Origin: Rusavskia elegans
Taxonomy: Eukaryota > Ascomycota > Lecanoromycetes > Teloschistales > Teloschistaceae
Direction: 5' to 3'
Length of the DNA stretch: 64,000 nt
Assembly (NCBI GenBank): GCA_011316305.1
Contig: SAUG01000089.1
Coordinates: 94,677 to 158,676, forward strand
Part shown: positions 39,870 to 52,299 of the stretch, piece by piece
Layout of the letters: each line of letters starts with the position of its first letter
Position numbering within the stretch: the first letter of the stretch is position 1
The notes under the pieces: generated by a model
Told to the model about the DNA's origin: nothing
The model's input: only the letters and a program-made list of their open reading frames with translations
Databases searched by the model: none
Made by a program: the position numbers and the translations under genes

Positions 39870-41250
39870 ACTATACAGGTAATATCTAAACTATCGAAAA
39901 GATAAATCGATATAATAAAGAAAAAAATAGCTAGAGAAGCTAAAGCAACCGAAAAAGAGGTCGTAAAATAGTAAATCGCTAATAAAAAAGCTATTAAAAA
40001 AGCCAGAAAAAAAAGCCGCTAATAATAAAAAAACCGCTAATATTACTATATTCGAATAAAAATTAGCTAAAATTAAAGCCGAAAATATTATTAAAAAAAA
40101 AAAGTAGCTAAAAAGAAAAAGAAAATATTTAAAAAAAAAGTAGTAAAAAAAAAGGCTATTAAAAAAACCGCTAAAAAGTAAATCTAGTAGATAATAAACT
40201 TTTCTAAAAATAATTTCTAGATTATTTAAAAGGAAGATATCTATATTTTTCTATCGATACTATATACTATAAGCTGGTATATATATTAAAAGGAAGATAT
40301 TATTAATAATATTATTATTAAAGGTTCCGATATATCTAATAATTTTAATTTCGATACCTTTACTAGTAATATTATTAAAAAGATTAGAAATAAAACTTTT
40401 ATTTCTAATAGTTTCTATTTTATATAGTTATTTATAAACTTTCGTTTATTAGATAGAATAGGAAATTCCGAAGATTAATATAAAAATTTAAATTAATAAT
40501 AAAAAATTAATAGAATTATATAGTATTAGATTAATATTAATAAAAGAAAAAATATTAACGTTTATATTAAATAGAAATACGAGCCTCCGGCTAGTTTCTC
40601 CGGCTGTTATATAGGTAAACTAAGTAAAAATACTAGAAAAAAAAACTCTAAAAAAAATAGAAAGCGAAAGATTTTATATATCGATTCTAATTTTAATTCT
40701 TTTAATTTAAAAAATAAAAATAAAAATTCTAGCGAGTATATATCTATATCTTCCGATATAAATATATTAATATCTTCTTCTGGAAGAAAAAAGAAAATAA
40801 TATCTACTATTAAAAACTAGAAACTTAATACTATCTATAATAAATTAATAAAAAAGAAATATAGATAATTTAGCTATACATTTATTAAAATAAATAGATA
40901 TAAGCGAGTCGGGTATCTAGGCGTATATAAATATAGTTACTCGTAACTATAGGGCGAAAAGATTTATTATTTTCTAATTTCGAACCAGTTTACTATATAG
41001 AATAAAGTAATAAGCCTAGCTATTTAAAGGAAGGAAAAATACTTATATATTATCTATAATAATCTGCCGAAAAAGATCCGGAATCGCCTAATTACCTTAT
41101 ATATAAAAGGAGTTAAAATATTAAACGCCGCGAAGAAAAAATATAAAGAAGCGGATAGTTCTATTATTTAATAAACGCCTGCTATAATAATTTATTAAAT
41201 TTTTATTTAATTACCGTAGTAGAGTATTATATAGTAGAAAAAGGATATAA
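39870..41250 (+). pseudogene. Decayed Lys/Ala/Glu-rich second gene of the outer transposon
   Basis: In one + strand frame, about 39917-40185 reads as a highly basic, Lys/Ala/Glu-rich sequence (KKKIAREAKATEKEVV, KKAIKKARKK) interrupted by stop codons of the kind RIP creates. Protein-like stretches recur up to about 41180 (for example KKYKEADSSII). It is convergent with the transposase. I do not recognise the family. It may be an accessory DNA-binding gene of the element, or part of another relic. Confidence 0.35.
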
Positions 41251-41984
41251 AAAAGTTTACCTAGATATTTAAATATCGATAGAGAAGTAATAACTCCGAA
41301 TTTAGTTTTCTACTATAAAGGAAGCTCGTATTTTATTCTTTTACCGCCGAAAGAAGGCCTAATAGGCTAGTAAATAATAATCCCTTACTATAAAGTAGTT
41401 CTATTTAAGTTAAAAATTACTAAAGATATTTAAAACGTAAATATATCGACTAGTAAATCTAGAATAATCCTTCGGAACGTAAAAAGTTTAAAATAATACT
41501 AAAAAAATTAGATAAAAGAGGCTATAATCTTAAATAAATACGCCGGTTTAAAGCCGAAAAATAGGAAAAGCTAGATATAGATAAAGGATTCGGCTTGCGT
41601 TTTAGTAATAAATTTAAAAAATAGGCGGAATAGTACCGTCTTTAGAATAGAATTAGTATAATATTTAATATAATAACTTTCGCTACTAAAACGGGACTAT
41701 AAATTAAAAAAATAAAAAGTTTCTCTATAGATTTTTAGTAGTAAAAATATTTTCTAGTATCGAAATAGATTTATATTACGGAATAATAATTCGATATATA
41801 TTAATTCTATATATTAACTATTTTTATAGTTAAATCTTTAGATTTAGAATTCTAAAACGTAATTTTAATAGTTTTAAACTTTTATATTAAAGTAATTCAA
41901 TATTTAATTATTATAATAGTATTAAAAATCGAGATTTTATTAAAGTTTTAGGAGAGAATATTTAAAATACGAAGTTAGAATATA

Positions 41985-42488
41985 AAGTCCGCCCGGGCGT
42001 AATATTATAAAATATTTAATAATATACTACTAACGTAAAAATCGCTCGATTTTTATAATTTTTAAATCTATCGAAAGCGTTTAATAAGCTCTATAATTAA
42101 ATTATATAAAATCTTTTAATTAAACTAATATATAGTTTTTTAAAGCCTTATATAGATCCTAACGCTTTTAATAAAGTAATTCTATATAAAACTTTACGGC
42201 CGATCTGCCGCGTTTAATAATTTAAATCAGCTAATTAGACTTTTATAAACCGCGTTTAACGGCGTTTATTTAAAACGAGATTACTATAGAATTTTAGACT
42301 ATTAAAAATCGTTAATCTTCTATATCTAATATATAAAGCTAGATTTACTAATTTAGATAAAATAATATATAATAAAGTTATAGAATTTATTATACGCTAT
42401 CTATAAAATTAAAAATAATAGAAATCGAGCGATTATTATATTAATAGTAAATTATAAAAAATATTATAGTATTATACCCGGGCGGGCT
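41985..42488. mobile_element. Second MITE-like element with GC-rich tips
   Basis: About 70-bp inverted repeats: the left tip AAGTCCGCCCGGG and the right tip CCCGGGCGGGCT mirror each other, and both arms share ATCGCTCGATTT. TA flanks it at 41983-41984 and 42489-42490. The 504-bp element has no open frame and lies inside the outer transposon. The exact left border is uncertain by one base. Confidence 0.78.
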
Positions 42489-42499
42489 TAGTATTTTTA

Positions 42500-43047
42500 G
42501 TACTATATCCCCCCCTATATATTTAATTTTTATCTTTACTTTCATTTTTATTTTTACTTTTTTCTTTAAATTAATCGTTCTATTTAATATCGATATTATT
42601 TAAATATTCGTTATCTATTATTTTACCGCTAACCTGCTTTAAATATCCGAAATAAATAAAATAGCCTCGAGACTTTTCGGTACTATTATAAATTTTAATT
42701 CCCGTTTAAAAGAATTTATAAAATATTATTATATTAAAGGCTACGCGATATTCTTTTATCTAGATTTTAAAAACTAAAAAGAATTCTTTAATAGAATTAT
42801 AATTAGGCGAATAGAATAGTAAATACTAGACTTTTATTCTATAACTATTATAAAAGTCTTTAATTCTTCTATTTTTATATAGAAAGCAATTATTAAAGAT
42901 AAATACTAATTTCGAATCAAGATAGGAATTATATAATAGAAAAATCTACTATTCCAGAAATGTTTCGAAGTAGTAAACTTTAATTTTACTATAGTAGATT
43001 ATATATATTAATAGACCGTCCGAATAATAAATAAGAAAAATACTATA
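42500..43047 (-). pseudogene. C-terminal half of the split DDE_3-like transposase
   Basis: Reading the minus strand from 43047, the frame runs YSI.., then FIFNNCFLYKN, then YSPNYNSI. These match the DDE_3 transposase pattern around the second and later catalytic acids (normally LxxDN..IHK and YSPDxNPIE). Acidic residues are changed to Asn or Lys, as G-to-A change would do. The fragment continues from the N-terminal half at 60427, from which it is separated by the LTR insertion and its CTATA duplication. Confidence 0.75.
43043..43047. other. Target-site duplication CTATA (left) of LTR element E1
   Basis: CTATA precedes the LTR start (TATAACGTCC) at 43048 and recurs at 60422-60426, directly after the right LTR. 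Confidence 0.85.
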
Positions 43048-43138
43048 TATAACGTCCTTGTATATCAGAGAACGTTATACTCGAATCTAACTATAGCCGT
43101 AGACGTAGTTCGAGCTACTAAATAGTAAAGGAATCCTA

Positions 43139-43548
43139 TATAACGTCCCTGTATATCAGAGAGTATTACGTTCGAGTCTAGCTACAGCCGTAGACGTAGT
43201 CCGAGCTACTAAATAGTAAGGGAGTCCTAGTATAGATTATTATAATTAATTCTATATAGCCGTAGAGGTACGGTTACGATATTTTAAAGTATCTTTATTA
43301 TAAAGTAATTAAAAAGAGAATAGTAGAAACGTATTTAATAATTATATTAACGACTAACGAGAGAAACTATCTATAGGAGTAATAAGTAATATATATAATA
43401 AAAATAGCCGCGAGGGCCGATAGGTAGCTATCTACTAAAAGTTCTATTAAGAAGGGCGGCTATAGCGGCTACAGGCGGCTATAGATAATTAGGCTCGTTT
43501 ATATAACTAATCCTTCTAGGAAACCTCTATAGAATTATAGATATAATA
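43139..43548 (-). repeat. G1 LTR (left, 3' LTR in element orientation)
   Basis: Begins TATAACGTCCCTGTATATCAG and ends GATATAATA; pairs with 46698-47107. Confidence 0.85.
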
Positions 43549-44299
43549 CGGTTTTTTCTATATTACTTTTCTAAACTTTTTTAAAGCTTTTTATATATAT
43601 CTAAGATATTTCCTTAATTTCTAAATATTTTCTTTATCGGGAAATCCTTTCTATTTTACTAGGAATTCGTCTATTTCTTTTCTTTTATCTAAAATCTTCT
43701 TAACTTTATACTTTTCTTATTTCTAATAGTACTAATCTTTTACTAATAGAATAAAATCCGGTACTTTTTTTAATAATTCTATATAAAATTTAGGGAAGAT
43801 TTCTATTATTAGAAGTTTTAAATATACTATTATTCCTTTAATATCCTAGATTTTTAAAGCTCCTATATATAGTTTATCGAGCTTTTTGTCTATTAAATTT
43901 TTTATCGAAAGTAGTATTTTATCCCCTTTATTAATATTATAATATCTTTTTAATTTATTTAATCTTTATTTAACTCTTTTCTTTATTATCTATATTCTTA
44001 TTTTTACTTTATTCTAGTTATTTTTTATTTTATTAATAAAGGACTATACCGCAGGGTTTTTTATATCTAAATATACTTTTCTCCGAATAGTTTTTCCGTA
44101 AAATAGTTCGTCGGGTATTATCTAGATATCTTTATTATATAATAAATTAATTACTATTTATACTATCGAGAGAAATTAAACCCAGTTTTCTCCTTCGTCT
44201 AAATAATAGATTCTAAAATAGATTTCTAGTATTTAGTTTATTCTTTCTATTTATCCGTCTATTTATAGATAGAACGATATTAATATAGCCTATTTCGTT

Positions 44300-46100
44300 C
44301 CTACTACTTATATTAGTCCTTTTATAAAATTTAAAATAAATAACTTATCTCTATCTAAAATAATCTTTTTTATAATTCTATTTTCGTAAAATACTATTTT
44401 TAGTAATAAAAAGGTAAGCTATTCCGCTATTATTATTATTTTATATAATATAAATCTTATATATTTCGTAAATCTATTAATAATTATTACTATTATATTA
44501 TATAATATCTACGTATACGGATTAACCGATTCTAGTAATTTTATAATAAAGTCGAATATAATCTATTAATAAAGTATATTTAGTATTTACGTTAGCTGGA
44601 GTTTTTCTACTAGCTTTTAACGACTTTTTTTTACTATTATATACTCTGGGTAATTTTTAATAAATTCTTTAATATACTTTTTAAGTACTGGTATATTAGT
44701 TTTCTCTTAAATTCTTTTTAATATCTTAGTAATTTCTTAATATCTAGCTATTCTAGAATTGTATATTTATCGAATTATTTAGTTTGTTTTTTCTAAAGCT
44801 TCGGCTCTTTCTAGTATATTTTCTACCCTTTTTAAAAGAGGTCTGGATATTTTTTTAGTAGCCTCGTAATCTATTCTTCTATTTAAAGTATCCGCGACTA
44901 AATTATCGGTACCTTTAATATATTTTATTTTAAAATTATAGTAGATTATTTCTTCTGCCTACTTTATTTATTATTAGTTAAACTTTTTATTAACTAATAG
45001 AGATAAAAGGTTTTTATAGTTAGTATATACTACTATTCTTTAATTTATTCTATTTATATATATCTTCCAGTATATAAAGCTTATAATAATTATAAATATT
45101 TCTTTATCTATCGTTATATAGTTAACTTTTACTAGTATTAATTTTCTAAAGTAGTATCTAAATAGTTTTCCTTTCTAGAAAATATACGATTCTATTACCC
45201 GGTCTAAAATATCTATATATAAAATAATTTACTTATCGGAATTAAATATCGCTAGAACTTTTTCGGACGCGAAACTTTATTTAAGTCTTTTAAATACTTT
45301 ATTCTGCGTTCGTATCTATTAGAAGAGTATATTATTTCGGAGTAGATTTATAAACGAAACCGTCTTTTTTATATATCTTCCTATTATATTTTAGTAAAAC
45401 TTTATAAATTCTAAAAAACTTTAAATATTCTTTTTATTTTTAGGTACTAGCTATTCGCGTATTATCTATAATTTATTTACTTCTATAATAATACTTCCTA
45501 GTTTAATTATATATCTAAAAAACGTAATCTTATATTTATAGAATTCTGACTTTTCTTTTTTTATTTTAAAATTATATTCTCGGAACTTTTATAATATTTT
45601 TTAAATATATTATATATATTCTTCTTTTATTTTAGAGAAAATTAATACGTTATCTATATATACTATAATAAAAATATTAAAATAGTTATATAACGATTTA
45701 TTAACTATACGTTATAGGGTCGCCGGTATATTTATTAATTTAAAAAATATAACCAAATATTCGAATAGTCTATATTTTATTCTAAATATAGTTTTCTATT
45801 TATTTCCGTCTTTAATCTATAGTAGGTTAAATGCGTTTTTTAGATCGAATTTTATAAAAAATTTAGCTTTTCCGATTCTGCTTTTTAAGTCTGCTAGGAA
45901 TAGAAATAGATATTTATCTTAATATATTACTATATTAAATCTTCTAAAATCGATAGAAAATTAAAAATCTCTATTTTTTTTAGAAATAAATATAACCGAT
46001 TATTCTATTTTTAATTTAGAATATTATATATATCTTCTTTTAAAATTATAATTAATATATTATCTTACTATTTTTAACTAATTATCGTTTAGTCTATAAA
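44300..46100 (-). pseudogene. Ty3/gypsy pol relic of G1 (reverse transcriptase, integrase)
   Basis: On the minus strand, about 46000-45600 reads as reverse transcriptase: a VSKKNRDF segment, a KFDLKNAFN segment, and the YIDN catalytic box at 45649-45660 where YxDD is expected (second Asp to Asn, a G-to-A change). Further down, 44760-44350 reads as integrase (DFIIKLLESV, VIIINRFTKY). The order reverse transcriptase before integrase is that of Ty3/gypsy. Many stop codons are present. Confidence 0.82.
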
Positions 46101-46697
46101 TTAGCCTAGCTTTTAGTTTTTCCGGGTTTATTATAATAATTTCGTAGTCTTTCTAGATATAAGCCGATAAAGGTAGTTTTCCTTCCGGTTCCTTTAATAT
46201 ATCCTAGAATTTTTTAAAAAGTTATAGAATTTTATCTATAATAGCTAATTTCTTTTTAGTCTACTATTTCTAAATAAAATTACTATATAATTTCTATATT
46301 TCGGCTAGTCTTTTAGATATATTAAAAAAATAGTTTCTAATTTTTACTTATATCGTTTTCTAAATAATTTCTAGATTCTATAATATAAACTATAGAATAT
46401 CTAAATATATATCCCTTTATATTCTTATAATATCGAAAATAATCCTTTTTTTATATCTATTACTTCGTATCTATAGGGGTTTAGTCTAATACTCGATTCT
46501 AATAAACTCTATTTATTAATAATTCCTATAAAGTAAAATTCCGTTTTTCTAATTAAAAGGACGGCTAACCTTATTATATATTCTTCTAATATAATATTCC
46601 GAATAGTTTCTAAATCGACTAAAGCTTCTATAGGTTATCTAAATAATATTAGCTAGATAAAAATCCGATTTTTATCTATCTTCCGAAATCGTTAAAG

Positions 46698-47107
46698 TAT
46701 AACGTTTCTATATATTAAAGGGCGTTACGATCGAGTCTAGCTATAGCCGTAGATATAGTCTAAGCTATTAAATAGTAAAGGAATCCTAGCGTAGATTATT
46801 ATAACTAATTCTATATAGCCGTAGAGGTACGGTTATTATATTACGAGGTATCTTTGTTATAAAGTAATTAAAAAGAGAATAGTAGAAACGTATTTAATAA
46901 TTATATTAATAACTAACGAAAGAAACTATCTATAGAAATAATAAGCGATATATATAGTAAAAATAGCCGCGAAAGCCGATAGATAGCTGTCTACTAAGAG
47001 TCCTATTAGGAGAGGCGGCTATAGCGGCTATAGGCGGCAACAGATAATTAGGTTCGCTTATATAACCAATCCTTCCAGAAAATCTCTGTGGAATCGTAAA
47101 CGTAATA
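46698..47107 (-). repeat. G1 LTR (right, 5' LTR in element orientation)
   Basis: Begins TATAACGTTTCTATATATTA and ends AAACGTAATA; pairs with 43139-43548. Confidence 0.85.
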
Positions 47108-47432
47108 TTCTAGTATAGATTATTATAACTAATCCTATACAGCCGTAGAAATATAATTACAATATTATAAAATATCTCCGTTATAAAATAATTAAAAAAA
47201 AAATAGTAGAAATATATTTAATAATTATATTAATAACTAATAAAAGAAGCTATCTAATAGAAATAAAGAAACGATATATATAGTAAAGATAGCCGATAGT
47301 ACCGATAGATAGCCGTCCCGCTAAAACCTTATTAAAAAGATCGGTTATAGCGACTATAGACGGCTATAGATAATTAGTATCGTTTAGCTAGCTAATTTTT
47401 TAGAATACTTTTATAGAATTATAGATATAGTA
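47108..47432 (-). repeat. Remainder of the interrupted left LTR of E1
   Basis: Starts within the LTR sequence (about position 87 of the unit) and ends TAGATATAGTA. With the 91-bp piece at 43048-43138, less one 5-bp duplication, it restores one LTR of about 411 bp. Its second half matches the E2 and right E1 LTRs rather than G1. Confidence 0.82.
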
Positions 47433-48012
47433 CGGCCTTTTTTATATCGTTTCTTATCTAGCGTTTCCGTATATAGGATTTATAAAACCTATCCTTTCTT
47501 TTTCTTTTAATTTTCTTTTTTAATATTTTTATTATATATTTTCGAAAAGATAATCGGTTAAAATCTTTCTATTAGATTTAGTCGAGAGATATTATTATAC
47601 TTTTTTTTATAGCTTTTACGTTCGCGATATTTTAAAAGAATATAAGGTTAAAGTAGAAAGTAATATTTATAGCGAATATACTCGTATCTAAAAGTTTTAT
47701 AATTTTCTAATTTCTAATTTTATCTATAAAGCTATTTCTATTTTTATATCTTTTCTAATCATTAATATCCGTAGAAAAATATTTTAAAAATAAAAAAAAT
47801 AACCTCCGATCTAATATTAGGAATATCTTTAAAAAGTATATTAAAATACGATACCGTATCGAGTCGATTTTTAATTTAGAAAAAGAAATTTATAATAAAT
47901 ATCTTATTTAAAAGTTAGATCTCTATCGATTTTTTAGAAAGTAAAAACGTCTTATTATTTATTACTGCATTTTAAATAAGCGTAAAAGTAATTTTATTAT
48001 TTAGGAACAGCG

Positions 48013-48424
48013 TATAACGTCCCTATATATCAGAAAGCGTTACGTTCGAGCCTAGCTACAGCCGTAGATATAGTCCGAACTACTAAATAGTAAAGGAATT
48101 CTAGCGTAGATTATTATAACTAATTCTATATAGCCGCAGAGATACGGTTATAATATTATAATATATTTTCGTTATAAAATAATTAAAAAGAGAATAATAG
48201 AAACGTATTTTAATAATTATATTAATAACTAACGAGAGAAACTATCTAATAGAAATAAAGAAATAATATATATAATAAAAGTAGTTGATAGTACTAATAG
48301 ATAACCGTCTCGCTAAAATTCTATTAGGAAGATCGACTATAGCAGCTATAGACGGCTATAGATAATTAGCGTTGTTTAGCTAGCTAATTTTCTAAAGTAT
48401 TTCTATAAAATTATAGATATAATA
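48013..48424 (-). repeat. E2 LTR (left)
   Basis: Begins TATAACGTCCCTATATATCAG, directly after CAGCG, and ends GATATAATA. Confidence 0.85.
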
Positions 48425-50218
48425 CGGTCCTTTCTATATCGCTTTTTATCTAACGTTTCTATATATAGATTTTATAAATCTATTCTTTTCTTTTTTTTTA
48501 ACTTTTTCTCTTTAATATTTTTTTTATTATACGTTTTTAAAAAGATAATCGATTAAAGTCTTTCTATCGAATTTAATTAAAAGGTATTATTATATTTTTT
48601 CCTTATAGCCTTTATATTTACGATATTTTAAAAGAGTATAAAATTAAAATAAATAGTAATATTTACGGCGAATATATTTATATCTAAAAGTTTTATAATT
48701 TTCTAATTTCTAATTCTATTTATAAAGCCGTTTTTATTTTTATATTTTCCCTAATTATTAATATTCGTAGAAAAATATTTTAAAGATTAAAAAAATAAAT
48801 TCCGATCCAATATTAGAAACGTTTTTAAAAAGTATACTAAAGTATAATACCGTACCGAGTTTTTTTTTAATTTAGAAAAAAAAATTCGTAATAAACGCTT
48901 TACTTAGGAGTTAGATTTCTATCGATTTTTTAGAAAGTAAAAGTATTTTATTATTTATTACCGCGTTTTAGATAAACGTAGAAATAATTTTATCGTTTAA
49001 AAATAGCGCGTAATATTTCGTTTTAACGAATCTAATAATTTAGTTACGTTTTATTTCTCTATAGATTTTATACTAGCCGTATAAAAAATATTCGTTAAAT
49101 CGGTTCTTAGTTATAATTTAGTTAATTTAAATTAATTTCTAAAAAATTTTAATTCCTTTTAGCTATTAGATTTAGGACGCGTATAAAAAAATATCTAGTT
49201 AAAAATTCCTTTATAATATATTTGTTATTATATCTTTAGATATTAATATTATAAATTATATTAAAGTTTTCGGAAATTTCTATTAACTTTTATTTTTTAG
49301 CGAATATTTTATTCTAAAATAATAAGGTTAAAGACTATTTATTTTTTAATTATATATTAAATATAAAATCTGGTATATTATTATTTAGATATATTTCCGG
49401 TTTAGATATTAGACTATAGTTAATTTTTTCTATTTTTTTAATAATATTTTAATAGATTTTTTTAATATTTTCTATCTATAGTTTTTAAATTAACTTTTAT
49501 ATTTAATAATATTTAAAAGCTAGTTATATTAGTAAATAGTAATATTTTTTTTAGATTCCTATTTTCTAGACTTTGCCTTTTTATTTAAAAAGAATATCTA
49601 TTTTTTTACTTTATTTATATTTTATATTTAATACGATATTTAATTTATTATATAAAAGATTTTTATATATAAAAAAATATATTATTTATAATTCTATTTT
49701 TTTTTATTATATTTTTTTATATTAATATTTCCGAAATTAATTTTTTTTATTCTTTTTCTAGAATAATATATTATCTATTACTTTTAACTATTATAAAACT
49801 AGATATTTTAATAAATCTATTTTTTATTTTAATTTTAATATTTATAATTCTATTATTTTACTAGAATTTTTTTTCTAAATATATCCTTTAATCTAATTAT
49901 ATAGTCTTTTTATAATTTAATTTATATCTTTTCTATTTATAAAAACTATTATTTTATAACTTTTAATTTTAATTTTAAAAGCTATTATAAAGGATTTTTT
50001 TATTTTATATAATTTAAATTCTATTACTAGTTTTTTTTCTACTCTTTTAGATTCTATAGAATACTATTCTATCCTTTTTTTATTTAATAGATAAATAAGG
50101 TATTTATTATTATAGTAAGCTATCTAACTTTTAGTTATATATTTTCTAATTTTTTCTTTAGATAATTCTTTTATTATTTTAAACTAATATTTAGTTACTT
50201 CTATTATTTTTTAATTTA

Positions 50219-50261
50219 GGTAGTTTTTTTTAAAGTATCCTATCTTTTTATATAAATAATA
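50219..50261 (-). pseudogene. Gag zinc-knuckle relic in E2
   Basis: The minus strand reads YYLYKKIGYFKKNY, which fits a CCHC knuckle (C-x2-C-x4-H-x4-C) whose Cys and His codons have become Tyr by C:G to T:A change. The same site in E1 is at about 59271-59313. Confidence 0.6.
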
Positions 50262-50431
50262 AACTTTAGTTTATAATCTTTTAGTTTCGATAGTATCGAG
50301 TTCTATTAGATTTCCTTTAAATTATTTTTTAATAGATTCTATTTTACTAAACGCCTATTTATTAATATGTTATTTATATTATCTAGTATCGATTTTTATT
50401 ACTAGTTCGATTAAATCTATTAATAAATCGA

Positions 50432-50923
50432 TATTATAAAGCTATCTGGAGGTCCGGTATCTCCAAGAGTCGGTTAGACTTATCGGTATATCTATAAACG
50501 GAGATATAACGAGTAATTACTTAAATTAATATAAAAACAAGTCAGTTTAATTACTAGAGCAGTATATAGTAATAACTAATAAATTAAATATAAGTTATAA
50601 AGACGTTAAATTCGGAATCTATATAGATAAACGAGATCCTCTACTATTTAGGTCGCTTATTAATTAAGATAACTAAAATAGTATTATTTTAGGATATTTA
50701 TTTACCGAGACTACTAAAATTAAAGCAGCTTACGGTACTTATTTACTAAAACTACTAAAATAACCTTATCTTAGGATATTTACCTACTAAAACTACTAAG
50801 ATATTCCCTAGTACTAATACTAAAACCTTCTATACTTCTTTACCTATCGAGACGTAATAGAGAATCTAACGTTATACTAAGTATTATAGTATTTCTAAAG
50901 TTATACCGCCCGTATTTATAATA
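50432..50923 (-). repeat. G2 LTR (left)
   Basis: 492 bp; aligns end to end with 56618-57109, mostly with transition differences. Confidence 0.92.
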
Positions 50924-52299
50924 TTAGGTCCCCTCTTTAGATTTTTCGTCTTAAAAAACTATTATCTATCTTTTTTTATAGGTAAAAAGGAAAAGTCGTT
51001 AACTAAAAATCGTCGTAAGAAAATTCTATTATTAGGTATCGGTATATTAGCTATACGTTTTTATCGGAATTATTTCTAATTAGAAAAATCCTATCGCGTT
51101 AATAAAGGTTCCGAAAAATATATTAGTTATATAAAATAAGCCTATTTCTATAACCTTGCTCTATTAGATACTACGCGCTAGCGTCGTCTTAAAGAAAAAC
51201 GTAAAAAGCTAAAAAAAGAATTATATAAAACGTATATAAAGTAATAACGTCTGCTTTATTAGTTAGATTATATTAAAGAAAAGTAGCGTATTATAGTTAA
51301 TAGTAAACTATAAAATTTTAAAGAATTAGAATATAAAGGTAGTATAGATCTGTTTTTTTTTATCGATTTAAATTCTTTTATCGATATAGCTTCCGAATAG
51401 GTTATTTTATCTAGCAAGTTTAGCTAATTAATAACTTTTTTAGCTCTTTTTAATAGAACTGTTATAGAGCCTTCTAGTAGTTTACTAAGTATTTTCTAGA
51501 TTTCTAAATATTTTCCGAGATAGAATAACCTTTTTATTTAATTAGATATTTCTAACCTTTTTATTATAGGATTTTCTCGATTATAAAGGTATTTTCCTCT
51601 TATATTTCGAAGTTAAATATCTATTATAATAGTATTCCGAGGTCGGCTAGTTTTAAAAGAAATATATAAAATACCGGATATACTTTAATATCTTTAAATA
51701 GATTAAATTTAAAGTTCTAAAGTCCTTTAACCTATTTAATTAAAAATAGTCTGATTTTAATATAGTCTAGTTTTTTATTTAGAGTCTTTATTTTTAGATT
51801 CTTCGTAAGAAAGTATATTTTATCTCTCTTCTTTAACTAAAGTATTATTTTTTATTTTTTATTCTAGTAGTTACCCGAGTATTTCTATATCTTTAGGATA
51901 TTTCTATAGATTCTTTTCTAAATATCGATTTTTTAGATTACTAATTCTGCTAACTTATAAAATAGCGGTTATCTAAATAGATTCGGATTTTTCCTATTAT
52001 TAATATAGAATAGTATTTCTTTTATTATATTTAATTTTTTTATATTAAATACTAATTATACTATTAGTAAAATAAAATCTAATTATTCTAAACGTCGTTA
52101 ATATAATATCTTAGATATTATTCTAGTATCTAATTAGTATATTCTATCTATTTATCTATAGTCGGGTAGAAAGCTATTAATATTTTTAGCTTAATACTAA
52201 GTAGAGGAATAAAGGTTTTCTAATATTTATTAGTATTTCTAGCAGTCCGTAGTATTGAAATAATCGATCTAAGATAATAAATCTAAGTTATTTCGCTAT

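Larger units (their letters stand above)
43139..47107 (-). mobile_element. LTR retrotransposon G1 with gypsy-type pol, inserted in the left LTR of E1
   Basis: LTRs of 410 bp at 43139-43548 and 46698-47107. Flanks TCCTA (43134-43138) and TTCTA (47108-47112) are a target duplication differing by one transition. Total 3969 bp, interior 3149 bp. The LTRs belong to the same family as those of E1 and E2 but a different subfamily in the second half. The interior holds reverse transcriptase and integrase relics on the minus strand and seems to lack gag, so it is probably a deletion derivative. Confidence 0.85.
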
